DNA of 64,000 bases, taken from AP-15 sp963700195 (lineage in GTDB: Bacteria > Pseudomonadota > Alphaproteobacteria > ATCC43930 > CGMCC-115725). The stretch covers positions 1-64,000 of the forward strand of contig CAVOWQ010000022.1 of assembly GCA_963700195.1 (NCBI GenBank). Direction: 5' to 3'. The notes under the pieces are model-generated. The model had not been told where the DNA came from. It saw only the letters and a program-made list of their open reading frames with translations, and did not search any database. A program made the translations under genes and the position numbers. Every line of letters begins with the position of its first letter. Within the stretch, counting starts at the first letter, position 1. Positions 9,016 through 18,114 of the stretch are shown one piece after another.

Positions 9016-9110
9016 GCCGCCACCTCTCTCCGGCATCGTCGACGGAGAGACTAGTACAGCGCTCCAAAAATACCGAGCGCTAAGCCCTTTACCGCACTGC
9101 GGAAGAGTGT

Positions 9111-10193
9111 CTAAAGCAGGACCAGCTGGTCACCCGTCGCTGGCGGTGGCCTGAACAAACTCGTATCGAGAGATTGCGTTGTTCGCTGGTTGAAACCGAG
9201 CTTGCGGCAGGCGCGGTCGAAGCGTAGCCGTAGCATGTCGGCATAGGGGCCGGTACCGGTCATGCGTTTCGACCAAGTCGAGTCATAGAGCCGGCCGCCA
9301 TGAGTTTGCGCGACGAGCGAGAGCACGTGAGTCGCCTTGTCAGGGAATTGCTCCTGGAGCCATTCCTTGAAGAGCGATTTTAATTCGAGCGGCAGGCGCA
9401 GCAGGGTGTAGCCGGCCGAGGTGGCGCCCGCAGCGCGCGCCCTTTCGAGGATCTGTTCCATCTCGTTGTCGTTCAACGCCGGGATCATCGGCGCGCTGAG
9501 AACGCCGGTCGGGATCCCGGCGCCGGCAAGCGCGGAGATCGTCTCGAGCCGGCGCTCGGGTGTCGAGGCGCGCGGCTCCATCCGCCGCGCCAAAGTGCGG
9601 TCGAGCGTCGTGACCGAAATCGTCACGCTCGCCAGCCGCTCCTTCGCCATCTCGCCGAGGATGTCGAGGTCCCGCTGGATCAGCGCCGATTTGCTGACGA
9701 TCGTGACCGGGTGGCGGAAATCGCGGAGCACCTGCAGGATCCCGCGCGTGATGCCCAGCCGCCGATCGACCGGCTGGTAGGGATCGGTGTTGCTGCCGAG
9801 GGCGATCGGGCGGCAGCTGTACCCCTTTTTCCTCAGTTCTCCGGCGAGCAATTTCGCCGCATCGGGTTTGTAGAACAGGCGGCTCTCGAAATCGAGGCCG
9901 GGAGACAGACCAAGATAGGCATGGCTGGGCCTCGCATAACAGTAGATGCAGCCATGCTCGCAGCCGCGGTAGGGATTGATCGAGCGGTCGAAGCCGATAT
10001 CCGGCGAGTCGTTGCGGGCGATGATCGTCCGCGTCGAGTCGACGGTCAATGTCGTAGTCAGTGGGGCCGGCTTTTCGTCGGCCGTCCCCCAGCCATCGTC
10101 AAACGCGACGCGCCGTTCGGCCTCGAAGCGTCCGCTATCGTTGCTCGCCGCGCCGCGTCCCTTGCGCGGCCTGACCGTGGCCGGCATATCCAT
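9111..10193 (-). CDS. PA0069-type radical SAM protein (SplB-like)
   Basis: About 360 residues. It carries the radical SAM cluster motif Cx3Cx2C in 'NPYRGCEHGCIYCYARPSH', where the Cys residues bind a 4Fe-4S cluster, and 'SPGLDFESRLFYKPDAA', 'IALGSNTDPYQPVDRR', 'VTIVSKSALIQRDLDIL', 'PERRLETI' and 'APMIPALND' are characteristic of the PA0069 family, related to spore photoproduct lyase-like proteins. The substrate is unknown. Start ATG 10193 is chosen over GTG 10214 since the conserved leader 'RPRKGRGA' follows shortly after; no clear ribosome site distinguishes them. It is transcribed away from a repeat element at 10247. Confidence 0.85.
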   Translation of the reverse strand: MDMPATVRPRKGRGAASNDSGRFEAERRVAFDDGWGTADEKPAPLTTTLTVDSTRTIIARNDSPDIGFDRSINPYRGCEHGCIYCYARPSHAYLGLSPGLDFESRLFYKPDAAKLLAGELRKKGYSCRPIALGSNTDPYQPVDRRLGITRGILQVLRDFRHPVTIVSKSALIQRDLDILGEMAKERLASVTISVTTLDRTLARRMEPRASTPERRLETISALAGAGIPTGVLSAPMIPALNDNEMEQILERARAAGATSAGYTLLRLPLELKSLFKEWLQEQFPDKATHVLSLVAQTHGGRLYDSTWSKRMTGTGPYADMLRLRFDRACRKLGFNQRTTQSLDTSLFRPPPATGDQLVLL

Positions 10194-10246
10194 GCTGCCA
10201 ATATGCCACAGCACGAGAACAATTCAAGAACTATTTAGGCTACTCG

Positions 10247-10519
10247 CTCGGTTGTAAAACGCCCATGTCGCTCAATTACAACTGGTCACAAAGAGCCCCT
10301 CTCCGCCCTTTAGGGGGCGGAGGGAGGGGCCCGCGCAGCGGGAGGGTGAGGTGGGCGCCACGAAGTGTGTCATCGGCCCCCCTCACCCTTCCCTCTCCCC
10401 CCGGCCAGCGGGGGGAGAGGGTATTACAGCGGGTGTTCGGGGAGGAATTTGACGGCAAAGTTGATCCTCGAATATCCCCGGACAACCCCCCGCAAGCCGG
10501 GGAGGGTCAAGGTGGGGGG
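10247..10519 (+). repeat. Composite palindromic repeat, copy A
   Basis: About 273 bases that recur in inverted orientation at 32708-33036 (copy B). Shared landmarks in order are CTCGGTTGTAAAA, CATGTCGCTCAATT, AACTGGTCACAAAGAGCCCC, three GC-rich hairpins, GGAGGAATTTGACGGCAAAG and a final GGGAGGGT...GGTGGGGG. The hairpin arms (for example CTCTCCCCCC against GGGGGGAGAG) are like common alphaproteobacterial palindromes, but the flanking unique blocks make it a defined composite element. No transposase is encoded. An ATG inside it opens the frame of the following glycosyltransferase. Confidence 0.85.
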
Positions 10520-11209
10520 AAGGCTAGGGTTGAAGGGCAGGTCTCAGCGGTCATCCCTACGTTGAATGCGGCCGACACGCTGCCAACAGTCATGGAGCAG
10601 CTTCAGGTCTCTGCCATTATCAAAGAGATCGTTGTCGTGGATGGCGGCTCATCCGACGACAGCGCGTCTACCGCCCGGGCGGCGGGCGCACGCGCCATTG
10701 CGGCGCCGCGCGGGCGGGGAATTCAGCTTGCGGCGGGGGCCGGCGCCGCGTCGGGCGATTGGCTGCTGTTTCTGCATGCCGATTGCCGCCTTTCACCGGA
10801 TTGGGAAGCCGCCGTCGCCGCTTTCCTTGCGACTTCGAAAGCAGCGAGCCGCGCCGGCTATTTCGACTTCGCGCTGGATGACACTGGGCCCGCCGCGCGG
10901 CGGGTAGAGCGGATCGTCGCCTGGCGCTGCCGTGTTATGGCGCTGCCCTATGGCGATCAGGGTTTGCTGATCGCCCGCAGCCTCTATCGCGCGGTCGGCG
11001 GGTTTGCTCCGCTGCCGTTGATGGAAGACGTCGACCTCGTGCGCCGCCTCGGCCGCCGGCGCCTCGCCCGCATCGGCGCGCGGTGCATCTCGTCGCCGCG
11101 GCGCTACCGCCGCGAAGGATATTGGCGCCGGCCTTTGCGCAACCTGTTCTGCCTTTCGCTCTACTTCGCCGGCGTGCCGCCCGACCGGATCGCGCGGCTT
11201 TACGGCTGA
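10265..11209 (+). CDS. TIGR04283-type glycosyltransferase family 2 protein
   Basis: From about 10541 onward this is a clear GT-A fold family 2 glycosyltransferase of the TIGR04283 type: 'VSAVIPTLNAADTLP', 'EIVVVDGGSSDDS', 'WLLFLHADCRLSPDW', 'YGDQGLLIARSLYRAVGG', 'LPLMEDVDLVRRLGRRR' and the ending 'GVPPDRIARLYG'. Some members lie in arsenosugar loci, but most have no known substrate. The first 92 codons come from repeat copy A and are unlike the family, which normally opens within a few residues of the VIPTLN motif; no ATG, GTG or TTG lies in frame just before 10541. The native start was therefore probably lost to, or replaced by, the repeat. The stop overlaps the next gene's ATG. Confidence 0.75.
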   Translation: MSLNYNWSQRAPLRPLGGGGRGPRSGRVRWAPRSVSSAPLTLPSPPGQRGERVLQRVFGEEFDGKVDPRISPDNPPQAGEGQGGGKARVEGQVSAVIPTLNAADTLPTVMEQLQVSAIIKEIVVVDGGSSDDSASTARAAGARAIAAPRGRGIQLAAGAGAASGDWLLFLHADCRLSPDWEAAVAAFLATSKAASRAGYFDFALDDTGPAARRVERIVAWRCRVMALPYGDQGLLIARSLYRAVGGFAPLPLMEDVDLVRRLGRRRLARIGARCISSPRRYRREGYWRRPLRNLFCLSLYFAGVPPDRIARLYG

Positions 11210-11808
11210 TGCGGCGCACTCTCGTCTTGTTCGTGCGGGCGCCGCAGCTCGGGGCCGGCAAGCGGCGGCTCGCGCGCGGGATCGGCGATATCGCAGCGCT
11301 TCGCTTCGAGCGGGCGATGATCGCGCTGCTGTTGCGCCGTTTGGCGAAGGACCGGCGCTGGCGTCTGCGGATCGCGGTGACACCCGACAAGGACCAGCGT
11401 CGCGCCCGATCTTGGTGCCGCAGGGTAGAGGCGGTCAGGCAGGGCGAAGGCGATCTCGGGATCCGCATGCGCCGAGCGCTCGAAACCTGCCCCCCGGGTC
11501 CGGTTGTGCTGGTCGGAGCCGACATCCCGGCGCTCGATGCCCGTCATGCCGCTGCAGCTTTCCACCTCCTCGGAAGCCATGACCTCGTGTTCGGTCCTGC
11601 CGAGGATGGGGGGTTCTGGCTCGTCGGCGCCCGTCACCCGCGGCGGATGCCTCATTTGTTCGAGCGGGTGCGGTGGTCGGGCCCCAATGCTCTCGCCGAT
11701 ACGCTCGCCGGGCTGCCTCGGCGAATCGAGGTCGGCTATGCCGAGCGGCTGGAAGACGTGGACGACGGCGACGCTTACCGCCGGCTCAGGCCGAGCCGCG
11801 GCTTCTGA
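11209..11808 (+). CDS. TIGR04282-type DUF2064 transferase
   Basis: A 199-residue nucleotidyl/glycosyl-transferase-like protein of the DUF2064/TIGR04282 family. Motifs seen are 'LVLFVRAPQLGAGKRRLAR' at the N-terminus, 'VVLVGADIPALDARH' and 'DLVFGPAEDGGFWLVGAR', all diagnostic. ATG 11209 overlaps the TGA of the TIGR04283 gene (TGATG), so the two are translationally coupled, as this pair often is in other genomes. Both are predicted cytoplasmic; their shared product is unknown. It converges on moaB with one base between the stops. Confidence 0.88.
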   Translation: MRRTLVLFVRAPQLGAGKRRLARGIGDIAALRFERAMIALLLRRLAKDRRWRLRIAVTPDKDQRRARSWCRRVEAVRQGEGDLGIRMRRALETCPPGPVVLVGADIPALDARHAAAAFHLLGSHDLVFGPAEDGGFWLVGARHPRRMPHLFERVRWSGPNALADTLAGLPRRIEVGYAERLEDVDDGDAYRRLRPSRGF

Positions 11809-11809
11809 G

Positions 11810-12349
11810 TCAGCGCTTCAGGTGTTCCTGGAGCCGCGGCATCAGCTCGACGAAATTGCACGGGCGGAAGCGGTTGTCGAGCTGGTGGACGAGGATGCCC
11901 TCCCAGGCGTCGCGGCAGGCGCTCGGCGAGCCGGGCAGCGCGAAGAGATAGGTGCCGCCGGCGACCCCGGCCGTCGCGCGGCTCTGGATCGTCGAGGTCC
12001 CGACCTTGTCATAGCTGAGCCAGCGGAACAGCTCGCCAAACCCGGCAATCTCCTTTTCGTAGACGCTGTGGAAGGCCTCGGGCGTGACGTCCCGCCCGGT
12101 GACCCCGGTGCCACCGGTCGAAATCACGACGTCGATGTCGGGATCGGCGATCCATTCCTTCAGCTGCGCGACGATCTGGTCCTGCTCGTCACGAACGATC
12201 CGCCGCGCGGCGATGCGATGACCGGACGACGCCACGAGGTCGGCGAGCGTATTCCCGGAACGGTCCTGCGCCGCGTCGCGGGTGTCGGAAACCGTCAGCA
12301 GTGCAATATTGACCGGCAAGAAGGGTCGGGTTTCATCGAGCCGCGGCAT
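11810..12349 (-). CDS. moaB: Molybdenum cofactor biosynthesis protein MoaB
   Basis: A 179-residue MoaB/MogA-family protein, which adenylylates molybdopterin before molybdenum insertion. Visible features are 'IALLTVSDTRDAAQDRSG', the MPT-binding motif 'VISTGGTGVTGRDVTPEAF', 'FRWLSYDKVGTSTIQSRA' and 'YLFALPGSPSACRDAWE'. ATG 12349 is preceded by AGGAG at good spacing. About 165 bases separate it from the uracil-DNA glycosylase stop upstream, so it probably has its own promoter. Confidence 0.93.
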   Translation of the reverse strand: MPRLDETRPFLPVNIALLTVSDTRDAAQDRSGNTLADLVASSGHRIAARRIVRDEQDQIVAQLKEWIADPDIDVVISTGGTGVTGRDVTPEAFHSVYEKEIAGFGELFRWLSYDKVGTSTIQSRATAGVAGGTYLFALPGSPSACRDAWEGILVHQLDNRFRPCNFVELMPRLQEHLKR

Positions 12350-12514
12350 AAAGGTCGCTCCTTGGTTCGGAAAATTGCCATAATGGCATGCTATCTGGGC
12401 ATCTGAACGAAAGCACGCACCCCCACGCAAGCACCCCAGCGTCAAACACGCGGCCCAAGGTTTCTGGGGCGATTCGGCTGCTTCGCTGTATTTTCGCTGC
12501 AAATAACAGCGAGA

Positions 12515-13360
12515 TCAGCCAGCCTGCGGCCCGCCGGCGGCGGCGAGGAGCTCGTCGAGGCGGGCGCGCAGCGACAAGAGGTCGCGCCAGGTTTCGCGCT
12601 TGCGCTCCGGGGTGCGCAGCAGAAAGGACGGATGAAACATCGGCAGTGTCGGAACCGGCTGGTCGAGGCCGGGGACCGCGAGGTCGAACCACCGGCCCCG
12701 CAGCCGAGTGATACCTTGGCTCTGCGCCAACAATGCGCCGGCGGCGGTGCCGCCGGAAAGGACCAGCACCTTGGGGTGCGCCAGCGCAATCAGGCGGAAC
12801 ACGAAAGGCAGACAAGAGGCGATTTCCGCGGTCGTCGGCGTGCGGTTGCCGGGCGGGCGCCAATAGATGACGTTGGTGATCAGGACGCCGCTGCGGTCGA
12901 GCCCGATCGCCGCCAGCATGCGGTCGAGCAACTGGCCGGCGCGGCCGACAAACGGCCGGCCGTTCCGGTCCTCTTCCGCACCGGGGGCCTCGCCGATGAT
13001 CATGACCGGCGCTGCGGGGTTGCCGTCGACGAAGACTGTGTTCGTTGCCGTGCGCTTCAACGGGCAGCCGTCAAACCCGGCGACCAACGCCGCCAGGGCC
13101 TCGACGCTGTCGGCGCCGGAGACGAGCCGGCGCGCCGATTGGGCGGCCTCGCCCAGAGATTCGGTCAACCCGGCGGGCGGGGCGGCCGGAACGGGGCGGG
13201 GGGATTGCCCGCGGATGGGCGGTGGCATCGGCGGGGGCGGTATGCTCGCCGTGGGCGCTGCAAGTCGGTCCTCCGCTTCGAGACCAATCGCCTCGTCTGC
13301 CCCCATCTCGACATACCACCGCAGCAGCGCGAGCGCCGCCTCGCGATCGTCGGCATTCAT
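12515..13360 (-). CDS. Type-4 uracil-DNA glycosylase
   Basis: A 281-residue family 4 uracil-DNA glycosylase, the iron-sulfur type that excises uracil from DNA. Conserved segments are 'GCPLKRTATNTVFVDG', the active-site motif 'IGEAPGAEEDRNGRPFVG', 'NVIYWRPPGNRTPT' and the C-terminal 'MFHPSFLLRTP'. Residues 30-75 form a proline-rich linker before the domain, a common arrangement in alphaproteobacterial copies. The gene is divergent from ETF-QO with 89 bases between starts. Confidence 0.92.
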   Translation of the reverse strand: MNADDREAALALLRWYVEMGADEAIGLEAEDRLAAPTASIPPPPMPPPIRGQSPRPVPAAPPAGLTESLGEAAQSARRLVSGADSVEALAALVAGFDGCPLKRTATNTVFVDGNPAAPVMIIGEAPGAEEDRNGRPFVGRAGQLLDRMLAAIGLDRSGVLITNVIYWRPPGNRTPTTAEIASCLPFVFRLIALAHPKVLVLSGGTAAGALLAQSQGITRLRGRWFDLAVPGLDQPVPTLPMFHPSFLLRTPERKRETWRDLLSLRARLDELLAAAGGPQAG

Positions 13361-13449
13361 CGGGCGAATCTCTCATCGCAAGGGAGCAGCCCACTCCCGT
13401 TTTTATGGAGATCCTCTATAGTCGCTCCGGAGAGATCGGTGGAAGGTTG

Positions 13450-15088
13450 ATGAGCGAGGAGCAGGCGCCGCGCGAGCGAATGGAGTACGACGTCGTGATC
13501 GTCGGGGGCGGGCCATCGGGTCTTGCCGCGGCAATCCGACTGAAGCAGCTTGCGGCCGCCGGCGAACGTGAGCTGGGCGTGTGCGTCGTCGAGAAGGGCT
13601 CCGAGGTCGGCGCGCACATCTTGTCCGGCGCCGTATTCGAACCCCGGGCGCTCAATGAGTTGATCCCGGACTGGCGCGAACAAGGCGCCCCGCTGGTTAC
13701 CCCGGCGGTGGAAGACCGCTTCCTGCTGCTGACAAGAACACGTTCGTTGCGCCTGCCGACGCCGCCGCAAATGGCCAATCACGGCAATTACATCATCAGC
13801 CTAGGCAATCTGTGCCGCTGGTTGGCACAGCAGGCCGAAGCGCTCGGTGTCGAGATCTATCCTGGTTTCGCGGCGGCCGAGGTATTGTACGACGCCGCCG
13901 GCCGCGTCCAGGGGGTGTCGACCGGCGATATGGGCATCGGCAAGGACGGCCGGCCGACCGATCGCTACCAGCCGGGTGTCGAATTGATCGGCCACGAAAC
14001 CCTGTTCGCCGAAGGCTGTCGCGGTTCGCTGACCAAGACATTGATGCAGCGCTTCCAGCTACGCGACGGCATCGACCCGCAGACTTACGCGATCGGCATC
14101 AAGGAATTGTGGGAGGTCGCGCCCGACCGGCACCAGCCTGGCCTCGTCGTTCACACGATCGGTTGGCCGCTCGACACCGCGACCTATGGCGGCTCCTTTC
14201 TGTACCACCTGGAAGACCGGCAGGTGGCCGTCGGGTTTGTGATCGGCCTCGATTACAAGAACCCGTTCCTGAACCCGTTCGAAGAGTTCCAGCGCTTCAA
14301 GACGCACCCGGCGAGCCGCCCCTTTTTCGAGGGCGGTAGACGGATCGCCTATGGGGCACGGGCCCTCAACGAAGGCGGCTTTCAATCGATCCCGCGGCTC
14401 GATTTTCCGGGCGGCGCGCTGGTCGGGGATGCCGCCGGGTTTCTCAACGTACCGAAAATTAAGGGCAGCCACACCGCGATGAAGTCGGGGATGATCGCGG
14501 CCGAGACCATATTTCGCCGATTGTCGGGAGACGAGGGCGCCGAGGTCCGAGCCGCCCTAGAACACAGCTGGGTCTGGGAGGAATTGCGCGGCGTGCGCAA
14601 CATCAGGCCGAGCTTCCGCTGGGGGCTTTGGGCCGGCCTCGCCTATTCGGCGCTCGACACCTACGTGTTTCGCGGCAACGCGCCCTGGACGTTTCACCAC
14701 CACCCGGACCATCGGCAGCTGACCAGAGCCAGCGAGGCGCAACGGATCGACTATCCGAGGCCCGACGGCAAAATCACGTTCGACCGGCTTTCTTCGGTCT
14801 TCATCTCGAACACCAACCACGAGGAAGACCAGCCGCCGCATCTGCGGCTTCGCGACCCGGAGAAAGCGATCACGGTCAATTATCGGCTCTACGAATTCGC
14901 CCGAACAGCGCTATTGTCCGGCCGGCGTCTACGAGATCGTCGAAGAGGCCGGTGCGAACGAGCCCTATTTACAGATAAACGCGCAGAATTGCGTTCACTG
15001 CAAGACCTGCGACATAAAGGATCCGGAGCAGAACATCGATTGGGTTGTGCCAGAGGGAGGCGGGGGGCCCAATTATCCAAACATGTGA
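13450..15088 (+). CDS. Electron transfer flavoprotein-ubiquinone oxidoreductase, frameshifted near C-terminus
   Basis: ETF-QO passes electrons from acyl-CoA and amine dehydrogenases, via ETF, to ubiquinone at the inner membrane. The FAD-binding motif 'YDVVIVGGGPSGLAAAIRL' starts near residue 12; 'EKGSEVGAHILSGAVFEPRA', 'GCRGSLTKTLMQRF' and 'GDAAGFLNVPKIKGSHTAM' follow. One extra base near 14895 breaks the frame; the other frame then gives 'CPAGVYEIVEE' and the 4Fe-4S motif 'NCVHCKTCDIKDPEQNIDW' and ends 'GGPNYPNM' at 15088. Joined length, about 545 residues, is normal. The fatty-acid, valine and amine genes elsewhere in this window would all need it. Confidence 0.92.
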
Positions 15089-15112
15089 TACAGGCGGATG
15101 GGTAGGGAATAC

Positions 15113-16840
15113 ATGCGGAAATCAGTGATCGACGTTTACCGGATTTGGGGTGCTGCCGGTTTTTTGTTTGCCGGTCTCGCTGCCGGCGCGAGTGAGGCAG
15201 CGCCGACCCTCGATAAGCCCGAGACCTCTCTCGAAGCGCCGTTCGGCGCTTACCTGGCGGGCCGCCACGCGCAGCATGAGCGCGATTACCAGTCAGCCGT
15301 TACATGGTTCGAGGACGCGCTGAAGGCTGACCCCGAATCTCCCGAGCTGATCACGCGCACCTTCCTGATGGATGCGAGCGTCGGACAGTTCGACAGAGCT
15401 CAAGCGCTCGCCAAGAGCGAGCTCAAGCTGGATTCCACCGATGCAATGGCCGAGCTGGTCTTGCTGGTAGAGAGGGTCAAAGCCGGTGACAAGGCCGGCG
15501 CAGTCGCGCGTGCCGACGCACTTCCCCAGGAAGGGGTGCACCGGTTCGTTCGCCCGCTGGCCCGGGCTTGGACGCACATGGCGGTCGGCGATGTCGCCGG
15601 CGCCGACGAGGCGCTGCAGGCGTTTGACAAATTCAACGGCTTCGCGCCGCTCAAGTTCTACCAGCTCGGTCTCCTCTATGATTTTGCCGGCAACGCCGAG
15701 CTGGCCGCGAACAACTTCAACCAGGCGCTCGAAGCGAGCGGCCAGCTCAACTGGCGGTTGACCGATTCACTGGCCAATTTCTACCGGCGTCATGGCCGTG
15801 ACGACGAGGCGCAAGCGCTTTATCAACGCTTCGTCAAGGACAATGCGGGAAGCGAGCTCGCGGAATCGGTGCTTGCCCGGAGGCCCACCGGAGTTCCGCC
15901 ACCATTGATCAGCTCGGCCGAGGACGGCTTGGCCGAGGCGCTTTTCGACCTTGCGAGCGTTGTCAATCAGCCCGAGACACTCGATCTCGCGCTGCTCTAT
16001 GCCCGCTGCGCGCTCGAACTGCGCCCGCACATGGTGCTCGCGCAACTGCTGCTCGCGGACGTGCTGAGCGCGCAGAACAAACCGGAACTAAGCCTGGCGA
16101 CCCTTGCCGAGGTTCCGCACGACTCACCTTACTGGTGGTCGGCCCGGCTGCGCATCGCCGCCAATCTCGAACTGCTGGATCGCATCGACGAAGCAATCGA
16201 CCAGCTGAAAGAAATGGCAGCCGAAGAACCGACGCGCGCCGGCGCAGACATGCAGCTGGGCGACCTGCTGCGCGGCAAAAAGCGGTTTAGCGAGGCGGTG
16301 GACGCCTATGACGATGCCATCCGGCGCTTTGAAGCCGCCGGCATGCCGGAGCGTTGGTCGCTCTACTACAGCCGAGGCATCGCGCTCGAGCGCTCAGGAC
16401 AGTGGCAGCGAGCCGAGGCCGACCTTCTGCACGCTCTGGAATTGAAGCCCGACCAGCCGCTGGTGCTGAACTATCTCGGCTATTCCTGGATCGATCGCGG
16501 CGAGAATCTGGAGCGCGGTCTGCAGATGATCCAGAAGGCGGTCGAGCTGCGGCCCGAAGACGGTTACATCGTCGATAGCCTCGGCTGGGCGCATTACCGT
16601 CTCGGCGACTACCCGAGCGCGGTTCAATATCTCGAAAAGGCAATCGAGCTGGTGCCCGAGGACCCGACGATCAACGACCATTTGGGGGACGCATACTGGC
16701 AGAGCGGGCGGCCGTTCGAGGCGCGTTACCAATGGCGTCGGGCCTTGCAATTCGGGCCGCAAGACGACGAGATCAAGCCGATCCAGGCCAAGCTCGACGG
16801 CGGCAGCGTGCCTACCGCGGGGGCAGCTCGCGGCGGTTGA
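15113..16840 (+). CDS. Secreted/periplasmic tetratricopeptide repeat protein
   Basis: A 575-residue protein with an N-terminal signal-like hydrophobic stretch ('GAAGFLFAGLAAGASEA') followed by many TPR units, for example 'AVTWFEDALKADPESPEL', 'ELAANNFNQALEASG', 'VLNYLGYSWIDRGENLERGL' and 'PSAVQYLEKAIELVPEDP'. TPR arrays act in protein binding; this one is conserved next to ETF-QO and ispE in alphaproteobacteria but its partner is unknown. ATG 15113 is preferred to ATG 15098 because TAGGGA precedes it at normal distance. It ends six bases before ispE, so the two are probably cotranscribed. Confidence 0.88.
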   Translation: MRKSVIDVYRIWGAAGFLFAGLAAGASEAAPTLDKPETSLEAPFGAYLAGRHAQHERDYQSAVTWFEDALKADPESPELITRTFLMDASVGQFDRAQALAKSELKLDSTDAMAELVLLVERVKAGDKAGAVARADALPQEGVHRFVRPLARAWTHMAVGDVAGADEALQAFDKFNGFAPLKFYQLGLLYDFAGNAELAANNFNQALEASGQLNWRLTDSLANFYRRHGRDDEAQALYQRFVKDNAGSELAESVLARRPTGVPPPLISSAEDGLAEALFDLASVVNQPETLDLALLYARCALELRPHMVLAQLLLADVLSAQNKPELSLATLAEVPHDSPYWWSARLRIAANLELLDRIDEAIDQLKEMAAEEPTRAGADMQLGDLLRGKKRFSEAVDAYDDAIRRFEAAGMPERWSLYYSRGIALERSGQWQRAEADLLHALELKPDQPLVLNYLGYSWIDRGENLERGLQMIQKAVELRPEDGYIVDSLGWAHYRLGDYPSAVQYLEKAIELVPEDPTINDHLGDAYWQSGRPFEARYQWRRALQFGPQDDEIKPIQAKLDGGSVPTAGAARGG

Positions 16841-16846
16841 GCGGGA

Positions 16847-17731
16847 ATGGCGGTTGCGGCCTTTGCGCCGGCAAAAATCAATCTCTACTTGCATGTGACC
16901 GGCCGGCGAGACGACGGCTACCACCTGCTCGACAGCCTTGTCGCGTTTTTGGATATCGGCGATCGCCTGAGAGTTGAGCCGGCAGCTTCCATGTCGCTCG
17001 TAGTCGACGGGCCGGAGGCGGCCGATCTCGCCGCGATCGGAGACGACAACCTCGTGCTGCGCGCTGCCCGCCTGCTGGCCGACCGGGCCGGGGTCACCGG
17101 CGGTGCCGCGCTGCATCTGGAGAAGCACTTGCCGATGGCCGCCGGGATCGGCGGCGGATCGAGCGATGCGGCGACGGCGCTGCTCGCGCTAAAGCGGCTG
17201 TGGCGGGTATCGTTGGAGGACGAGGCGCTTTGCGCTCTCGGCGCCAGGCTCGGCGCCGACGTACCCGCCTGTCTTTATCGGCGCGCCGTGTGGGTCGGCG
17301 GGATCGGCGAGCGCCTCGAGCCGGCCGAGCCGCTTCCTGAAGCCGGCATTCTGCTGGTCAATCCGCGCAGAGCGCTGCCGACCGCCGCGGTATTCGCCGC
17401 CCGGCGCGGCCCGTTCGGCCATGCCGGACGGTTCGCGCCGACGTCACGCAACGCCTCTGCCCTTGCCCATGCATTGATGCCGTGCCGCAACGATTTGACC
17501 GAAGCCGCGGTCGGCCTGGTGCCGGAGATCGCCGCGGTGCTGGCTTGGCTCATGGGGTTGCCGGGGTCTTTGCTGGCCCGGATGAGCGGCAGCGGCGCCA
17601 CCTGCTTCGCACTGTTCGCCGATCGCGCCGCCGCCGAAAAGGCGCGGGCCGTGGTCGCGGCCGCCGAACCTCGGTGGTGGTGCGCCGCGGGCGGCTTTGT
17701 CTGCGGAACCTCACTCGCCGACTACGGGTGA
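16847..17731 (+). CDS. ispE: 4-diphosphocytidyl-2-C-methyl-D-erythritol kinase
   Basis: IspE is the fourth enzyme of the MEP isoprenoid pathway, an ATP-dependent GHMP kinase. The 294-residue protein begins with 'AFAPAKINLYLHVTGRRDDGYH' in shortened form (Lys and His active-site region), has the ATP-binding 'LPMAAGIGGGSSDAATAL', 'LGADVPACLYRRAVWVGGIG' and the third GHMP motif 'ARMSGSGATCFALF'. It follows the TPR gene closely and is followed by tRNA-Gln, a synteny seen widely in the class. Confidence 0.96.
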   Translation: MAVAAFAPAKINLYLHVTGRRDDGYHLLDSLVAFLDIGDRLRVEPAASMSLVVDGPEAADLAAIGDDNLVLRAARLLADRAGVTGGAALHLEKHLPMAAGIGGGSSDAATALLALKRLWRVSLEDEALCALGARLGADVPACLYRRAVWVGGIGERLEPAEPLPEAGILLVNPRRALPTAAVFAARRGPFGHAGRFAPTSRNASALAHALMPCRNDLTEAAVGLVPEIAAVLAWLMGLPGSLLARMSGSGATCFALFADRAAAEKARAVVAAAEPRWWCAAGGFVCGTSLADYG

Positions 17732-17829
17732 CTGAGCTCTGTTCGCTCAGGTCGGAAAAGTGTGCGCACTGTGGCCCGGCAGGCAAATCCCTTCAGAGAT
17801 CGACCGGGATACGTTATTCTGTCGCCGGT

Positions 17830-17904
17830 TGGGGCGTAGCCAAGTGGTAAGGCAGCGGATTTTGATTCCGCCATACGGAGGTTCGAATCCTCCCGCCCCA
17901 GCCA
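17830..17904 (+). tRNA. tRNA-Gln (anticodon TTG)
   Basis: A full cloverleaf can be folded: acceptor TGGGGCG with CGCCCCA, D-arm GCCAAGTGGTAAGGC, anticodon stem GCGGA/TCCGC with loop TTTTGAT (anticodon TTG at 17862-17864), and T-arm GGAGGTTCGAATCCTCC. The CCA end is encoded. It lies about 100 bases after ispE on the same strand. Confidence 0.97.
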
Positions 17905-17952
17905 GTCTTCAATGCTTTGGAACTACTGCGTTTCGTCTTCCGGGAGGACGCC

Positions 17953-18108
17953 ATGATCAATCGTATCGCGGCCTTGCGCCGGCTCCTTGCCGAGGAGCGC
18001 TTCATCGGCATGCCTGTCGCCTATGACCCGCTGGGCAGCCGGCTGATCGAGAGCTTCGGATTCAAGACCGTCTACAATGGCGGGTTCGTGACTGGCGAAG
18101 TGGGGTGA
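17953..18108 (+). pseudogene. N-terminal remnant of an isocitrate lyase/PEP mutase family gene
   Basis: A 51-codon open frame starting at ATG 17953 and stopped at 18106. Its product ('IAALRRLLAEERF', 'GMPVAYDPLGSRLIESFGFK', 'VYNGGFVTG') matches the first 50 residues of isocitrate lyase/PEP mutase superfamily barrels (LR-LLA--....P-AYD-LSARLIE--GF-A-Y--G). The catalytic part is absent; six bases later an intact member of the same superfamily begins. It looks like the leftover of a second, partly deleted paralogue rather than a functional small gene. Confidence 0.6.
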
Positions 18109-18114
18109 TCGGTA

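Noticed and set aside
10300..10520. CRISPR array, because of repeated GC-rich palindromes
   Set aside because: The repeats differ in length and sequence, there are no regular spacers, and the same blocks recur as a unit at 32708-33036. No cas gene is present.
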